A stretch of DNA of 64,000 nucleotides from an uncultured Spirochaetaceae bacterium (GCA_944389075.1 CALXLA010000057.1:1-64000), one strand, 5' to 3'; numbered from the stretch's first letter, positions 27,420 to 36,887 are shown. The notes: generated by a model from the letters alone, not told the origin. Made by a program: numbers and translations.

Positions 27420-28289
27420 ATGATACCTGGCAACAGAGACACAAGAGACGGAATCCTTTTCTCTCTCCCATTCATGATCGTATTCGCGCTGTTCATGGTC
27501 TACCCTCTGGTATTTGGCTTCTATATCAGCTTCTTCAAATGGAATATCCTGGGAACTCCTTCGTTTCTCGGGATTCAGAACTATGTTGATATAATGCATG
27601 ATGAGAAGTTCTGGTCATCTCTCTGGCATACTGTGCAGTTCGTACTCATGACAACTCCCGTGCTGATCGTAATGGGCTTCCTTATGGCGCTCCTCGCGAC
27701 AAGTCATTCACCTCTCAAAGGTGTGATGGAGACAGTATTCTTCATTCCATACATCCTTTCCATGACAGTCGCCGCAACACTCTGGGCATGGATAATGCAG
27801 AAGGATTTCGGCATTATCAACCAGGTGATCAGGCTCATGGGAGGCGAAGGCGTCAGCTGGCTCACAAGCGAAAAGAATGCGATGTGGTCCATATCAATCG
27901 CGACATACTGGTGGACCGCAGGTTTCAACATGGTCCTCTACACAGCAGGCATCAAGCAGATATCAAAGGAAGTATTTGAGAGTGCTACAGTTGATGGCGC
28001 GAATGCCCTGCAGAGAATAATCCACATAACAATTCCTCTTGTGAAACCGACCACGATACTGTGCCTGATTCTTCAGGTGATCGCCTCCTTCAATGTCTTC
28101 GGACAGGTATATGTCATGACAGGCGGCGGTCCCGCAGGATCCACAAGGGTACTGATCCAGTATATCTATGAAACCGGGTTCAGCTACTTCAGGATGGGCT
28201 ACAGCGCAGCGATGAGCTACATACTCTTCGTGATAATCATGGCCATATCCGTCATCCAGTACATAACGCTGGGAAGGAGGGACAGCTGA
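27420..28289 (+). CDS. ABC sugar transporter permease (MalF/UgpA-like)
   Basis: From the ATG at 27420, which has GAGGAGG upstream, the protein has 289 residues and six predicted membrane helices. It carries the EAA loop that contacts the ATPase, ESATVDGANALQRIIHITIPLV. A longer frame from 27375 lacks a ribosome-binding site. It forms the channel with the next gene. No ATPase gene is in the locus, as is common where a shared MsmK/UgpC-type ATPase serves several transporters. Confidence 0.93.
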   Translation: MIPGNRDTRDGILFSLPFMIVFALFMVYPLVFGFYISFFKWNILGTPSFLGIQNYVDIMHDEKFWSSLWHTVQFVLMTTPVLIVMGFLMALLATSHSPLKGVMETVFFIPYILSMTVAATLWAWIMQKDFGIINQVIRLMGGEGVSWLTSEKNAMWSISIATYWWTAGFNMVLYTAGIKQISKEVFESATVDGANALQRIIHITIPLVKPTTILCLILQVIASFNVFGQVYVMTGGGPAGSTRVLIQYIYETGFSYFRMGYSAAMSYILFVIIMAISVIQYITLGRRDS

Positions 28290-29104
28290 TGAACGCAAGG
28301 AAAATCCTGGCTCGCGCATTCGAGGTTGCACTCATACTCATCTGGCTATTCCCTCTCGCATGGATGGTCATAACATCGCTGAAATATGAAAGTGAAGTCG
28401 TTACGAGATCATTCACATTCCTTCCGGAAAATCCGACACTGTACAATTATCTGCACGCATTCAGCTCCACATACATACTGCAATGGCTTTGCAACTCCCT
28501 GGCAATCAGCATCGTGACGATGATTGCGACTTTCATTCTTGATGCACCGATTGCGTATGCATTCGCAAAAATCAGATTCCCTGGAAGAAACATCCTGTTC
28601 TGGATTGTAATGGCAGGTATGATGGTGCCATTCCAGGTCCTTATAGTTCCGTTATACCTGCAGTTCAACTCATATGGAATAATCAATACCCTGTCTTCCG
28701 CAATACTGCCGAGACTCGCAATGCCTATTGGCATATTCATACTCAGGCAGTTCTATGAGGGAATACCTGATGCACTTGAGGAAGCTGCGTTCATAGATGG
28801 AGCAGGCAGATTCAGGACATTCGCAAGGATAATCCTTCCACTTGGGAAATCTGCGGCAACTACCGTGATCATACTTTCATTCATCAATGCATGGAATGAC
28901 TTCCTGTGGCCGCTTATCGCAATCAATGATTCGGTAAAATATACAATCACCGTGGGAATCGCGAATTTCCAGGGTACGCATGGGACAGAATATGCCCTGA
29001 TAATGGCTGGAGCTGTAATAGCATCGATTCCTGAACTTGTCTTCTTCCTCATATTCAGGAGAAAGATAATAGATGGAATCGCCATGACGGGAATAAAGGG
29101 ATAG
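28289..29104 (+). CDS. ABC sugar transporter permease (MalG/UgpE-like)
   Basis: The 271-residue protein has six membrane segments and the EAA loop EEAAFIDGAGRFRTFARIILPL. It is the second channel subunit. Its ATG shares one base with the preceding stop (TGATG), so the two permeases are translationally coupled. The typical MalG C-terminal end is seen (FLIFRRKIIDGIAMTGIKG). Confidence 0.93.
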   Translation: MNARKILARAFEVALILIWLFPLAWMVITSLKYESEVVTRSFTFLPENPTLYNYLHAFSSTYILQWLCNSLAISIVTMIATFILDAPIAYAFAKIRFPGRNILFWIVMAGMMVPFQVLIVPLYLQFNSYGIINTLSSAILPRLAMPIGIFILRQFYEGIPDALEEAAFIDGAGRFRTFARIILPLGKSAATTVIILSFINAWNDFLWPLIAINDSVKYTITVGIANFQGTHGTEYALIMAGAVIASIPELVFFLIFRRKIIDGIAMTGIKG

Positions 29105-29107
29105 CTT

Positions 29108-30988
29108 ATGTATGCGGCAATACAGATAAAACCAGATATCGGAATCAAAGCAGAGCTCGCCAGATATGATGATGGCTTCATCCTAAATGCATATGCAGAG
29201 GAAGACTTCTGCGGGACAATCTGCGTACGCTTCAGACATGATGGACTATCAGGAGAGAACATACTGATTCCCGCCGTTTGGTATCAGGGGAATATGGATG
29301 GAGAAGGAGCCTTCCCTTCTCTTAGAAAGGCACCTTGCTGGTCATTTACGGAGACGAGAATGCCTCTTCCAGGGATTATCGGAGCACTCACCGATAAATA
29401 CTGGTCATTCATCTGGCTGGATGACTGCGGGGACAAATCCATGCTTGCATCATGTGGATGGGATGATGAGGATATAATATTCCGTTTTCCATCTCATGAG
29501 TCGCCCTACAGCTACAGAGGGAAGACAAAACTCGAAAAAGAGGAGCCTAAGGATCTCCGTCTGGAGAAAGGTTCATCCATAAGAAGGATTTTCCATGTCT
29601 TCCATTCCCGGGAAAAAGACCCTTTCAAAGCCTACAGGAAACTCATATCAATATGTTTCCCAGAACACGTGGCCCTCAAAGCGGGCTGGAATGAATACGC
29701 AAGTTCAAAGCTCCTGCATCTTCTCAGCATGATAGCAAGAACAGATGACGGGAATGCGGCACTTATCATGGGCAGAGGAAACGGAAGACATCAGAGGGTC
29801 TACGAATTCACTGCAGGTTCTTTCCTTGTGAAGTCGCTTGAGGCTGCAGCATCTTTTCTTCATACATCAGAAAATCTCACCAGTGATGTAAAAAGGAAGA
29901 TCGCTGAGCTTTCTGGCATATTCAATGATGAAGCGCTTTTCCCGAATGGGCTGGCAAACAGGATCGGACAGTACTTTCTGTCATCGGAAACGGCCGATGG
30001 CTTCTATCAGGATTCAATCGATCTGCAAACAGGTGAACGAGGAGGATATCTGGGAATCGGAGAGCATCCTGAATACAGATACCTGATGAATTCAAGATGC
30101 GCAGGAGAAGCGATGGCTGCCTATATAGAGCTCTACAGGATGACAGGAAGGAATGAGTATCTGTCAATCGCGAAGCGCGTGCTTTCGTTCTTTGCAGAAC
30201 ATCAGCTGGAAGACGGCTCATTCGGACGCTGGTGGGACAGAGATGGCAGTGCCATAGACAGGAAAGGCACGAACGGCGCATATATCGGAGTTGCGATGGC
30301 AAAGCTGACCCCGGTTCTGGATACTGGCAATGAGATATTCCTGGCTTCGGTGGAAAAAGCAATGGACTACTACTCTGGACTCTCTCTCAGCGGAAGTTTT
30401 CATGGAGATACGCTCGATGCTGATTCTGTAGATAAGGAAGCGGGGGTCAGCATACTCTCCTTCATGCTTGAATGCATAGAGGGCGGATATGGTGGAGGAC
30501 GTGAGATTGAAGCTGCGGAGGAGGCTGCATCATTCATACTCACCTGGATATGGCAGGGAAAGGCATATCTTCCTGAGGAATCGCCGCTTGGAAGGATGAA
30601 TTTCTCGACAGAGGGAATGACCAGCGTATCTGCTGCACATCATCATCTGGATTTCTACGGCATGCTGATTGCATATCTGTTCTTCAGGCTGGAACGGATA
30701 GATGGCGATAAGCTCTGGGGCAACCAGGGCCGGAAGATGATGAATGCATGTCTATCTCTCATAGGAACAGAAAGAAATGATTATCTTGGAAGGGACCGCA
30801 GCTTCAACGGATGGCAACCTGAGCAGATCAATCACACATCATGGGATTACTTCTCAGATGAGGGGAACATGAATGGGACTTGGTCAATAGACATCGCCTG
30901 GGTCAACGTACTTGGCTACAGCTCATTCCTTGCAATAAAGAGGGATTTCCCGGAGCTCTTCAGCCATGGAAACCCAGAGGAAGATTGA
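29108..30988 (+). CDS. Unclassified alpha/alpha-barrel glycosidase-like protein
   Basis: This 626-residue protein is not assigned to a family. The N-terminal third is beta-rich with many Trp and acidic residues (FIWLDDCGDKSML, CGWDDEDIIF). From about 190 it turns helical, with repeats reminiscent of (alpha/alpha)6-barrel glycoside hydrolases or lyases (NSRCAGEAMAAYIELYRMTG, GSFGRWWDRDGS, STEGMTSVSAAHHHLDFYG). No signal peptide, so it acts inside the cell. It begins 3 bases after the permease gene and probably processes the imported oligosaccharide. Its end overlaps the convergent GH43 gene by 29 bases. Enzyme class and catalytic residues are not established. Confidence 0.7.
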   Translation: MYAAIQIKPDIGIKAELARYDDGFILNAYAEEDFCGTICVRFRHDGLSGENILIPAVWYQGNMDGEGAFPSLRKAPCWSFTETRMPLPGIIGALTDKYWSFIWLDDCGDKSMLASCGWDDEDIIFRFPSHESPYSYRGKTKLEKEEPKDLRLEKGSSIRRIFHVFHSREKDPFKAYRKLISICFPEHVALKAGWNEYASSKLLHLLSMIARTDDGNAALIMGRGNGRHQRVYEFTAGSFLVKSLEAAASFLHTSENLTSDVKRKIAELSGIFNDEALFPNGLANRIGQYFLSSETADGFYQDSIDLQTGERGGYLGIGEHPEYRYLMNSRCAGEAMAAYIELYRMTGRNEYLSIAKRVLSFFAEHQLEDGSFGRWWDRDGSAIDRKGTNGAYIGVAMAKLTPVLDTGNEIFLASVEKAMDYYSGLSLSGSFHGDTLDADSVDKEAGVSILSFMLECIEGGYGGGREIEAAEEAASFILTWIWQGKAYLPEESPLGRMNFSTEGMTSVSAAHHHLDFYGMLIAYLFFRLERIDGDKLWGNQGRKMMNACLSLIGTERNDYLGRDRSFNGWQPEQINHTSWDYFSDEGNMNGTWSIDIAWVNVLGYSSFLAIKRDFPELFSHGNPEED

Positions 30989-32414
30989 ATACAGCATCAC
31001 CTTCCTCACAGAATATCCCAATCAGCGTTCCTGTGAATGTCATGTACATCGTTCCCTCAGTTGAGAATGATGCCGTCGATGCCTGCCCCAGGAGACTGCC
31101 ATCTATGTAAAATGAGTAGGAGCTGCTGTCGGCTTTCACAGACAATGAGACAGAATCCTTCAGTGGCATCGATATTCTTCCAGCCACGGTCTCAAGATCA
31201 TGTATACGGCGACGCAAAGATACCTCAATGCCTTCTTCGGTACGATTCACTGCGATATCCGCATGATAGTCACTGTTATAGAATACCGTTATCCCTGCAA
31301 TACCTGTCAGAGACAGGTCTGTACGCAACGTCGCGGAAAACGAGATGACAGGTTCTGTCTGTCTCAGAAGCAGAGCAGAAGGCTCACCATAAGATTCAGA
31401 GAGCGGACATCTCCCATGAATGGCAAGTTGTCCATCGGTGACTGAATAGTCCGATGAGTGCGGGGCCCGCACCCTGAGTATCGGAAGCGCAGCGATATCT
31501 TCAGGGGATGAGATTGAGACAATGTCCTGTCTCCTGGTTTCTATATCAGATGGTAAATCCAGTTCCACACGCCCATCATCGCCTATTACAGGCCAGTCAT
31601 TCTTCCAATTGACTTCTGCCATGAACGTCTCTCTGCCGAGATGATGGAGAAGCGGCTTCCCGAAGACACGTATTGCGAGGAATACAGCTATCCATCTGCC
31701 ATCTTCCGTCTGGATAAGATCCGCATGACCGGTAGCTTGTATGATATGTCCCTTTCTCTCAGTATGAGACAAAACAGGCTTTGTCCTGAGCTCATATGGT
31801 CCATACACGGAATCCGAGCGTCCTGCTATCTCATGATGTCCATACTCTGTTCCCCCTTCAGCGAAAAGAAGGTAGAACATACCATCCTTCTGATAGATGT
31901 GCGGTGCTTCTGTCGCATATCCTGAAAGTCCTGGCGATATAAGGCGGAGTTCTTCAAGCAGTCTTCCAGAATCAGGATCAATGAATGCACCATAGATGCC
32001 ACCCTTCCCGTTCTGCGTGTAGAAACACCTTCCATCATCAAGGAACATGATACTTGGATCGATTCCTTCAGGATGAATCCATTTCGCATTGCTCCATGGG
32101 CCTGAAACAGATCTGGAGCTTATGATGAAATTCCCTTTCCCGTTCTTATCAGTGGATGTGATGTAATACAGACCATCATGGAATCTTATCGCAGGTGCAT
32201 ATATCCCGCTGCTGTTCCGGCAGCCTGAGAATGAGAACCCGTTCTCTTCCGTCAGGGCAGAACCTGCATACTCCCATGATGAGAGGTCCGGAGACGTGTA
32301 CAAGGCAATTCCCGGATAGTATTCGAATGTCGAGACTGCGATGACATACCTCTCCCCATCGTATGTTATCGATGGATCTGGATTGAAGCCCCTGATAATT
32401 GGATTATGTATCAT
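30960..32414 (-). CDS. GH43 beta-xylosidase / alpha-L-arabinofuranosidase
   Basis: The 484-residue protein has a five-bladed GH43 domain starting NPIIRGFNPDPSI (general base D13), pKa modulator D119 in GIDPSIMFLDDG and general acid E169 in ATEAPHIYQK. A C-terminal beta-sandwich (about 310-484) is typical of the beta-xylosidase subgroup. It releases xylose or arabinose from short substituted xylans. No signal peptide is seen, so it acts on imported oligosaccharides. It is last in the MATE-manA-mscS-GH43 string, 1 base after mscS, but functionally fits the adjacent ABC locus. Confidence 0.92.
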   Translation of the reverse strand: MIHNPIIRGFNPDPSITYDGERYVIAVSTFEYYPGIALYTSPDLSSWEYAGSALTEENGFSFSGCRNSSGIYAPAIRFHDGLYYITSTDKNGKGNFIISSRSVSGPWSNAKWIHPEGIDPSIMFLDDGRCFYTQNGKGGIYGAFIDPDSGRLLEELRLISPGLSGYATEAPHIYQKDGMFYLLFAEGGTEYGHHEIAGRSDSVYGPYELRTKPVLSHTERKGHIIQATGHADLIQTEDGRWIAVFLAIRVFGKPLLHHLGRETFMAEVNWKNDWPVIGDDGRVELDLPSDIETRRQDIVSISSPEDIAALPILRVRAPHSSDYSVTDGQLAIHGRCPLSESYGEPSALLLRQTEPVISFSATLRTDLSLTGIAGITVFYNSDYHADIAVNRTEEGIEVSLRRRIHDLETVAGRISMPLKDSVSLSVKADSSSYSFYIDGSLLGQASTASFSTEGTMYMTFTGTLIGIFCEEGDAVFNLPLGFHG

Positions 32415-32415
32415 G

Positions 32416-33270
32416 TCAGTCCTTCACGATGTGGACATCGAGCTGGTTGTATGGCATATCGATACCGCGAGACTGAAGTGCCTTGAGGATATCTGAGTTG
32501 AAGCGCCATGCAACAGGCCAGTAATCAGAAGGAGCAACCCATGGCCTCACATATATGGTGATTGAAGAATCGTTATAGGACCCGACTTCCACAAGAGGCG
32601 CAGGATCCGGAAGGATCTCAGGATAGCTGCCTAAAAGATCCCTGATTGCGCTCTTTGCAACTTCAAGATCATCTGTATAGCGTACGGATACTGCCATATC
32701 CAGCCTGCGCTTATCGATATATGAGTAATTGACGATCGTATTGCCCCATACGCTCTTGTTGTTCATCGTAATTTTCTTGTTATCACCGGATGCAAGAGTG
32801 ACGCACATCAGATCCATTGACTTCACAGTTCCTGATATATCCCCGATATCGACCCAGTCACCTACCCTGAATGGAGAGTTGATTGCTATCATGATTCCGC
32901 TGAAAAGGGAACTGATTGATTCCTGAAGCGCAAATCCTAGGACAACACCAGTGATTCCGAGACCTGCGAGCACCGGCGTGAGGTCTATGCCGAAAACGCC
33001 GAGGATGGCAACGACTGCCACTATCCATATCAAGGTGGCACATAGCTTCCATACAAGCTGCGCCATTATGAAGGTGAACTTCTCGCTATGCCTTGAGAAG
33101 TTAAGCACAGTACGCTTGATGATCGCTATTATGATCTTCGCGACTATCACGATGATGGCGGCGAAGAGCAGATGCGTCAGGAAAGGCGGTATGTGAAATC
33201 CCTTTGCAAGATCTGATGAAATGCTGTCCACGGCTTCGGCAAATGCCTTGCCATCTGTTTCTGGATCCAT
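32416..33270 (-). CDS. mscS: Small-conductance mechanosensitive channel (MscS family)
   Basis: The 284-residue protein has three membrane helices (about 20-45, 60-80, 90-115). The last is the pore helix, rich in Gly and Ala (LAGLGITGVVLGFALQESIS), followed by the beta domain INSPFRVGDWVDI. It opens under membrane tension to relieve osmotic shock. The ATG at 33270 has AAAGGAG upstream; the frame extends 93 bases further without one. It sits 11 bases after manA. Confidence 0.93.
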   Translation of the reverse strand: MDPETDGKAFAEAVDSISSDLAKGFHIPPFLTHLLFAAIIVIVAKIIIAIIKRTVLNFSRHSEKFTFIMAQLVWKLCATLIWIVAVVAILGVFGIDLTPVLAGLGITGVVLGFALQESISSLFSGIMIAINSPFRVGDWVDIGDISGTVKSMDLMCVTLASGDNKKITMNNKSVWGNTIVNYSYIDKRRLDMAVSVRYTDDLEVAKSAIRDLLGSYPEILPDPAPLVEVGSYNDSSITIYVRPWVAPSDYWPVAWRFNSDILKALQSRGIDMPYNQLDVHIVKD

Positions 33271-33281
33271 AGATGACTCCT

Positions 33282-34445
33282 TTATACAGGTACTTCTGCA
33301 AAGAAGATCCTGCCTCTTACGCTCATACCATATGGAGCGACAGATGCAGGAATCATCGCGCATTCACCTTTATTGAGAATGAGGCTCTCCCCTTTATACG
33401 AGAAACGCACGATTCCTTCCGTAACGAGCGCGAATGCGAACCTGCCGCCTCTGACTTCATAACTTCCGCTTCCGGCAGAGCGCAGCACAAATGAATCTGA
33501 AGGGGTCTCGTATGATGTGCGGCCTGAACCTGTTTTGGAGATTTTCGCCTTCTTCGGATTCTCCTGTCCGAATGACATGATTCTTTCAAGTTCTGCAAGA
33601 TCTATCCGTTTCCTGGTCAGCCCGCCACGAAGGACATTGTCAGATGCATCCATCAGCTCGATTCCATTGCCATAGACATATGCATGAAGCGTTCCGGGCT
33701 TGAGATACAGGGCTTCCCCCACTTGAAGCCACAGGACATTCATGAGATACGGGAACAATGCACCTATATCCCCCGGATACTCTTTCAGGCATCTGGCCGC
33801 AATTCCTTTGCGGGTCATGAAGTTTCCTTTCCAATCCGCTTCTGATGAAGCATCCAGGGATGCTGAGAACTCAGAGAGTATTTTCGCCTTCTCATCATCG
33901 GCAAGGCCATAAAGTCCCATGAAAAGATTTTCGATCGATGAGCATATGGGCATCACGACAGGAACAAATGAAACGGGAAGAAGCGTCGCAAGATCCGCCT
34001 TTGAAAGCTCTATATCCCTGAATCCGCACAGGGCGGTTATCGGGGAAAGCGCCGCGATTATCTCGGCTTTCTGATTATCATCCTGATAGTTATATGGCTT
34101 CCCTTCCTTTCTGAGGCTTTCCTCTCTCTTCCAGCCTTCTTCAGCCTGCACCTTATCAGGATGGCATTGCAGCGACAAAGGTTTCGCTATGGCAAGAACC
34201 TTGAAAAGAAGCGGAAGCTTTCCTGAGAATCTGCCATAGGCCTCTTCTCCGAGTATGCTTCTGTCTTCAGCTATGAGCTTCGAGAGCGGGATACCATCCT
34301 CAGTACAGCTTTCGCCTGAAGGATGCGTTCCGAACCACAGTTCTGCCTGCGGCTTTCCTGTGAAACCCCCGATCAAAGAGGGAATGAAATCATCATTCCC
34401 CCATGCATAATCCTTGACCTTTCCTTTGATCTTCCTGATGTCCAT
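33282..34445 (-). CDS. manA: Mannose-6-phosphate isomerase, class I
   Basis: The 387-residue cupin enzyme interconverts mannose-6-phosphate and fructose-6-phosphate. It has the signatures KDYAWGNDD, the zinc-binding LQCHPDKVQAEEG with Gln and His ligands, and PGTLHAYVYGNGIELMDASDNVLRGGLT, which includes the catalytic Arg. Length matches class I enzymes. It follows the MATE gene after 4 bases. Confidence 0.95.
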   Translation of the reverse strand: MDIRKIKGKVKDYAWGNDDFIPSLIGGFTGKPQAELWFGTHPSGESCTEDGIPLSKLIAEDRSILGEEAYGRFSGKLPLLFKVLAIAKPLSLQCHPDKVQAEEGWKREESLRKEGKPYNYQDDNQKAEIIAALSPITALCGFRDIELSKADLATLLPVSFVPVVMPICSSIENLFMGLYGLADDEKAKILSEFSASLDASSEADWKGNFMTRKGIAARCLKEYPGDIGALFPYLMNVLWLQVGEALYLKPGTLHAYVYGNGIELMDASDNVLRGGLTRKRIDLAELERIMSFGQENPKKAKISKTGSGRTSYETPSDSFVLRSAGSGSYEVRGGRFAFALVTEGIVRFSYKGESLILNKGECAMIPASVAPYGMSVRGRIFFAEVPV

Positions 34446-34449
34446 GTGC

Positions 34450-35817
34450 CTATTCTATCACATTCGGGAGCTTTTTCAGCTTCGCAATGAAGTGAGTCAT
34501 GAAGAAAATGGAAAGAATGAATGTGATAAGATCGCTTAATGGCTGTGCAAGCTCGACACCTCTGATGCCGATTAGTCCGGGAAGCACCAGCACGAGCGGT
34601 ATGAAGCATATTCCCTGACGGCATGATGCGAGAATAGTCGCCTCTGCAGCCTGTCCGGTGCTCTGAAGTCCCATGTTTGCCGTTGTCGTGATACCGGTAA
34701 GCGGTAGAACAGCAGCCTGGAAGCGCAGAGCCGCTGTTCCTATTTCAAGGACAACGGGGTCAGAAGACTGGAAAAGTGAGATGATCTCAGGCGCGAATAT
34801 AAAGCAGACAGAAGATGTAGCAAGCATAAGCAGAGTACCTACGGATGCTGTGAACTTCGTTGCCTGAAGGACCCTGTCGTAGCGTTTTGCGCCATAATTG
34901 AAAGATGCGACCGGCTGATAGCCCTGACCAAAACCAAGCATCACGGAAAAAGCGAACATGGTCACCTTCGTAGAGATTGTCATTGATGCGACAGCTGCAT
35001 CGCCGAAAGCTGCCGCTGATACATTTAGAGCTATCATCGCTATGCTTGAGAGGCCCTGACGCGCAAGTGTCGGAAGGCCTATGCGGATAATCGAAAGATA
35101 TACCTTGATATTCCTTGCAGCTTTCCCGGCGGAAATCCTCACACTGCTCTTCCCCATCATGAAGAACGCAAGAAGTATTATGAAACTGATGCATTGACTT
35201 ATAGCTGTAGCCATCGCAGCTCCGGCAGTCCCGAAGCCAAGGACAAAGATGAATATTGGGTCGAGCACGATATTCAGCAGCCCGCCAGTCGTTATGCCGA
35301 TCATTCCGAAAAGCGCTTTGCCCTCTGACCTGAGATAGTTGTTCATGACAAAGGAAAGGCACATGACAGGACAGCCATAGAATATGTATTCCGCATAAGC
35401 TGAGGCATATGGGAGAATCGTATCGGTTGCTCCCAGGAGAACCATGAGTTCATCTGTGAATGCGATACCAAGTACAGAGAGTGACAATGAGAGAATGAGA
35501 GCAAGGAAGAAGCCAGAAGAAGCTGTTACTGTCGCCGCCTCGTCTTCCTTGGCACCAAGCTGTCGAGACAGGATGTTGCCCCCTCCCATGCCGATCGTGA
35601 ACCCGATTGCCTGTATGATGGCCATTATCGAGAAAACGATGCCGACAGCACCGGCAGCACTCGTTCCAAGCTTGGCGACGAAATATGTATCAGCTGTATT
35701 ATAGATAGCTGAGACAAGCATCGTTATGATCGTGGGAACTGCAAGTCTGCCGATAAGAGAATGAACTGGTGTTTCCGTCATTTTCCTGTAATGCTGCGCT
35801 CTCTGTATATCATCCAT
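34450..35817 (-). CDS. MATE-family multidrug/cation efflux protein
   Basis: The 455-residue protein has about 12 membrane segments and typical MATE features (FVAKLGTSAAGAVGIVFSIMAI; GGGNILSRQLGAKEDEAA; FGQGYQPVASFNYGAKRYDR). It exports organic cations or drugs using a Na+ or H+ gradient. The ATG at 35817 is preferred over a TTG at 35826. An extended -10 (TGGTATAAT, 35834-35826 on the minus strand) ends 8 bases before it and no Shine-Dalgarno is present. It ends in TAG and is first in the MATE-manA-mscS-GH43 operon. Confidence 0.92.
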   Translation of the reverse strand: MDDIQRAQHYRKMTETPVHSLIGRLAVPTIITMLVSAIYNTADTYFVAKLGTSAAGAVGIVFSIMAIIQAIGFTIGMGGGNILSRQLGAKEDEAATVTASSGFFLALILSLSLSVLGIAFTDELMVLLGATDTILPYASAYAEYIFYGCPVMCLSFVMNNYLRSEGKALFGMIGITTGGLLNIVLDPIFIFVLGFGTAGAAMATAISQCISFIILLAFFMMGKSSVRISAGKAARNIKVYLSIIRIGLPTLARQGLSSIAMIALNVSAAAFGDAAVASMTISTKVTMFAFSVMLGFGQGYQPVASFNYGAKRYDRVLQATKFTASVGTLLMLATSSVCFIFAPEIISLFQSSDPVVLEIGTAALRFQAAVLPLTGITTTANMGLQSTGQAAEATILASCRQGICFIPLVLVLPGLIGIRGVELAQPLSDLITFILSIFFMTHFIAKLKKLPNVIE

Positions 35818-35819
35818 AG

Positions 35820-35848
35820 TTGCCAATTATACCACTTTCGGCTATCAT
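35820..35848 (+). promoter_or_regulatory. tRNA-Gly promoter, overlapping the divergent MATE promoter
   Basis: TTGCCA (35820-35825), a 17-base spacer and TATCAT (35843-35848) lie 10 bases before the tRNA. On the opposite strand an extended TATAAT (35831-35826) serves the MATE operon, so the two promoters share the same roughly 30 bases. Confidence 0.7.
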
Positions 35849-35858
35849 CATCACAAGC

Positions 35859-35930
35859 GCGACCGTCATATAGTGGCTATTACCTCAGCTTCCCAAGCTG
35901 AAGATGCGGGTTCGATTCCCGTCGGTCGCT
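35859..35930 (+). tRNA. tRNA-Gly, anticodon CCC
   Basis: The cloverleaf folds fully. The acceptor arm is GCGACCG with CGGTCGC. The anticodon stem TCAGC/GCTGA encloses loop TTCCCAA, giving anticodon CCC. The T arm is GCGGG-TTCGATT-CCCGT, followed by discriminator T at 35930. CCA is not encoded; the following bases are TTTTCT and then an rfbB-like start codon at 35937. Confidence 0.95.
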
Positions 35931-35936
35931 TTTTCT

Positions 35937-36887
35937 ATGCCAAGAACAATCGCGATAGCAGGCGGTGCCGGATTCATCGGTATCGCTTTCACATATGAAG
36001 CGCTGAGGCACTATCCGGATGACCGGATCATCGTCTTCGACAAACTGACATATGCATCTGACAGGAATGCGCTTCTGGAAGCGGAGAAGGATAGCAGATT
36101 CAGATTCATCCTCGGAGATATATCTTCATCAGAGGACGTTAACAGCCTCTTCAAAGAAGAGCATCCGGACATAATCGTGAACTTCGCGGCGGAAAGCCAT
36201 GTTGACAGATCCATAGAAAGCCCTGCGCTGTTCATGAGAACAAATGCAGAAGGGCCAGCCGTGCTTATGGCAGCTGCTGTGAAATATGGACTTGAACGTT
36301 TTCATCAGATCTCAACAGATGAGGTCTATGGTGACCTTCCTATAGATAGCAATGAATCATTCACGGAAGACTCACCTATCCGGCCAAGCTCTCCATATGC
36401 CGCATCGAAAGCTGCAGCGGATCATCTTGCGCTTGCATTCATGCGTACATATGGATTGAATGTCACGATAACACGCTGCTGCAACAATTACGGGACTCAT
36501 CAGCATAGCGAGAAATTCATACCGACAGTCATACGCAATGCCATCGCAGGCAATCCAATACCTATCTACGGAACTGGAAAGAACATAAGGGAATGGATTA
36601 CGGCAGAAGACCATGCAAAGGCAGTGCTTGCCGTAATTGACAGAGGAAAGCCGGGGGAAATCTACAACATCGGATCCGGCATCAGGATAAGCAATCTTGA
36701 ACTCGCAAGAACCATTCTCTCACTTCTGGGGAAAGATGATAGTCTTATAAGCTTCACAACAGACAGGAAAGGCCATGACAGAAGATACAGCATATCGTCT
36801 GATAAGATAAGGAACGAACTTGGCTGGGCACCTGAAGATGATTTCCTCAGCTCCCTTTGGAAGACTGTCAGATGGTATGCCGGTTGA
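35937..36887 (+). CDS. rfbB: dTDP-glucose 4,6-dehydratase-like NAD-dependent sugar epimerase/dehydratase
   Basis: The 316-residue extended SDR has the NAD motif GGAGFIG (9-15), the RmlB-type triad T127-D128-E129 in STDEVYG, Y154 and K158 in YAASK, and CCNNYG and HQHSEKFIP stretches that bind the nucleotide sugar. It converts dTDP-glucose to the 4-keto-6-deoxy sugar used in surface glycans. Its ATG is only 6 bases after the tRNA-Gly 3' end and has no Shine-Dalgarno. The upstream in-frame ATG at 35904 lies inside the tRNA. No rmlA, C or D genes are nearby. Confidence 0.92.
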   Translation: MPRTIAIAGGAGFIGIAFTYEALRHYPDDRIIVFDKLTYASDRNALLEAEKDSRFRFILGDISSSEDVNSLFKEEHPDIIVNFAAESHVDRSIESPALFMRTNAEGPAVLMAAAVKYGLERFHQISTDEVYGDLPIDSNESFTEDSPIRPSSPYAASKAAADHLALAFMRTYGLNVTITRCCNNYGTHQHSEKFIPTVIRNAIAGNPIPIYGTGKNIREWITAEDHAKAVLAVIDRGKPGEIYNIGSGIRISNLELARTILSLLGKDDSLISFTTDRKGHDRRYSISSDKIRNELGWAPEDDFLSSLWKTVRWYAG

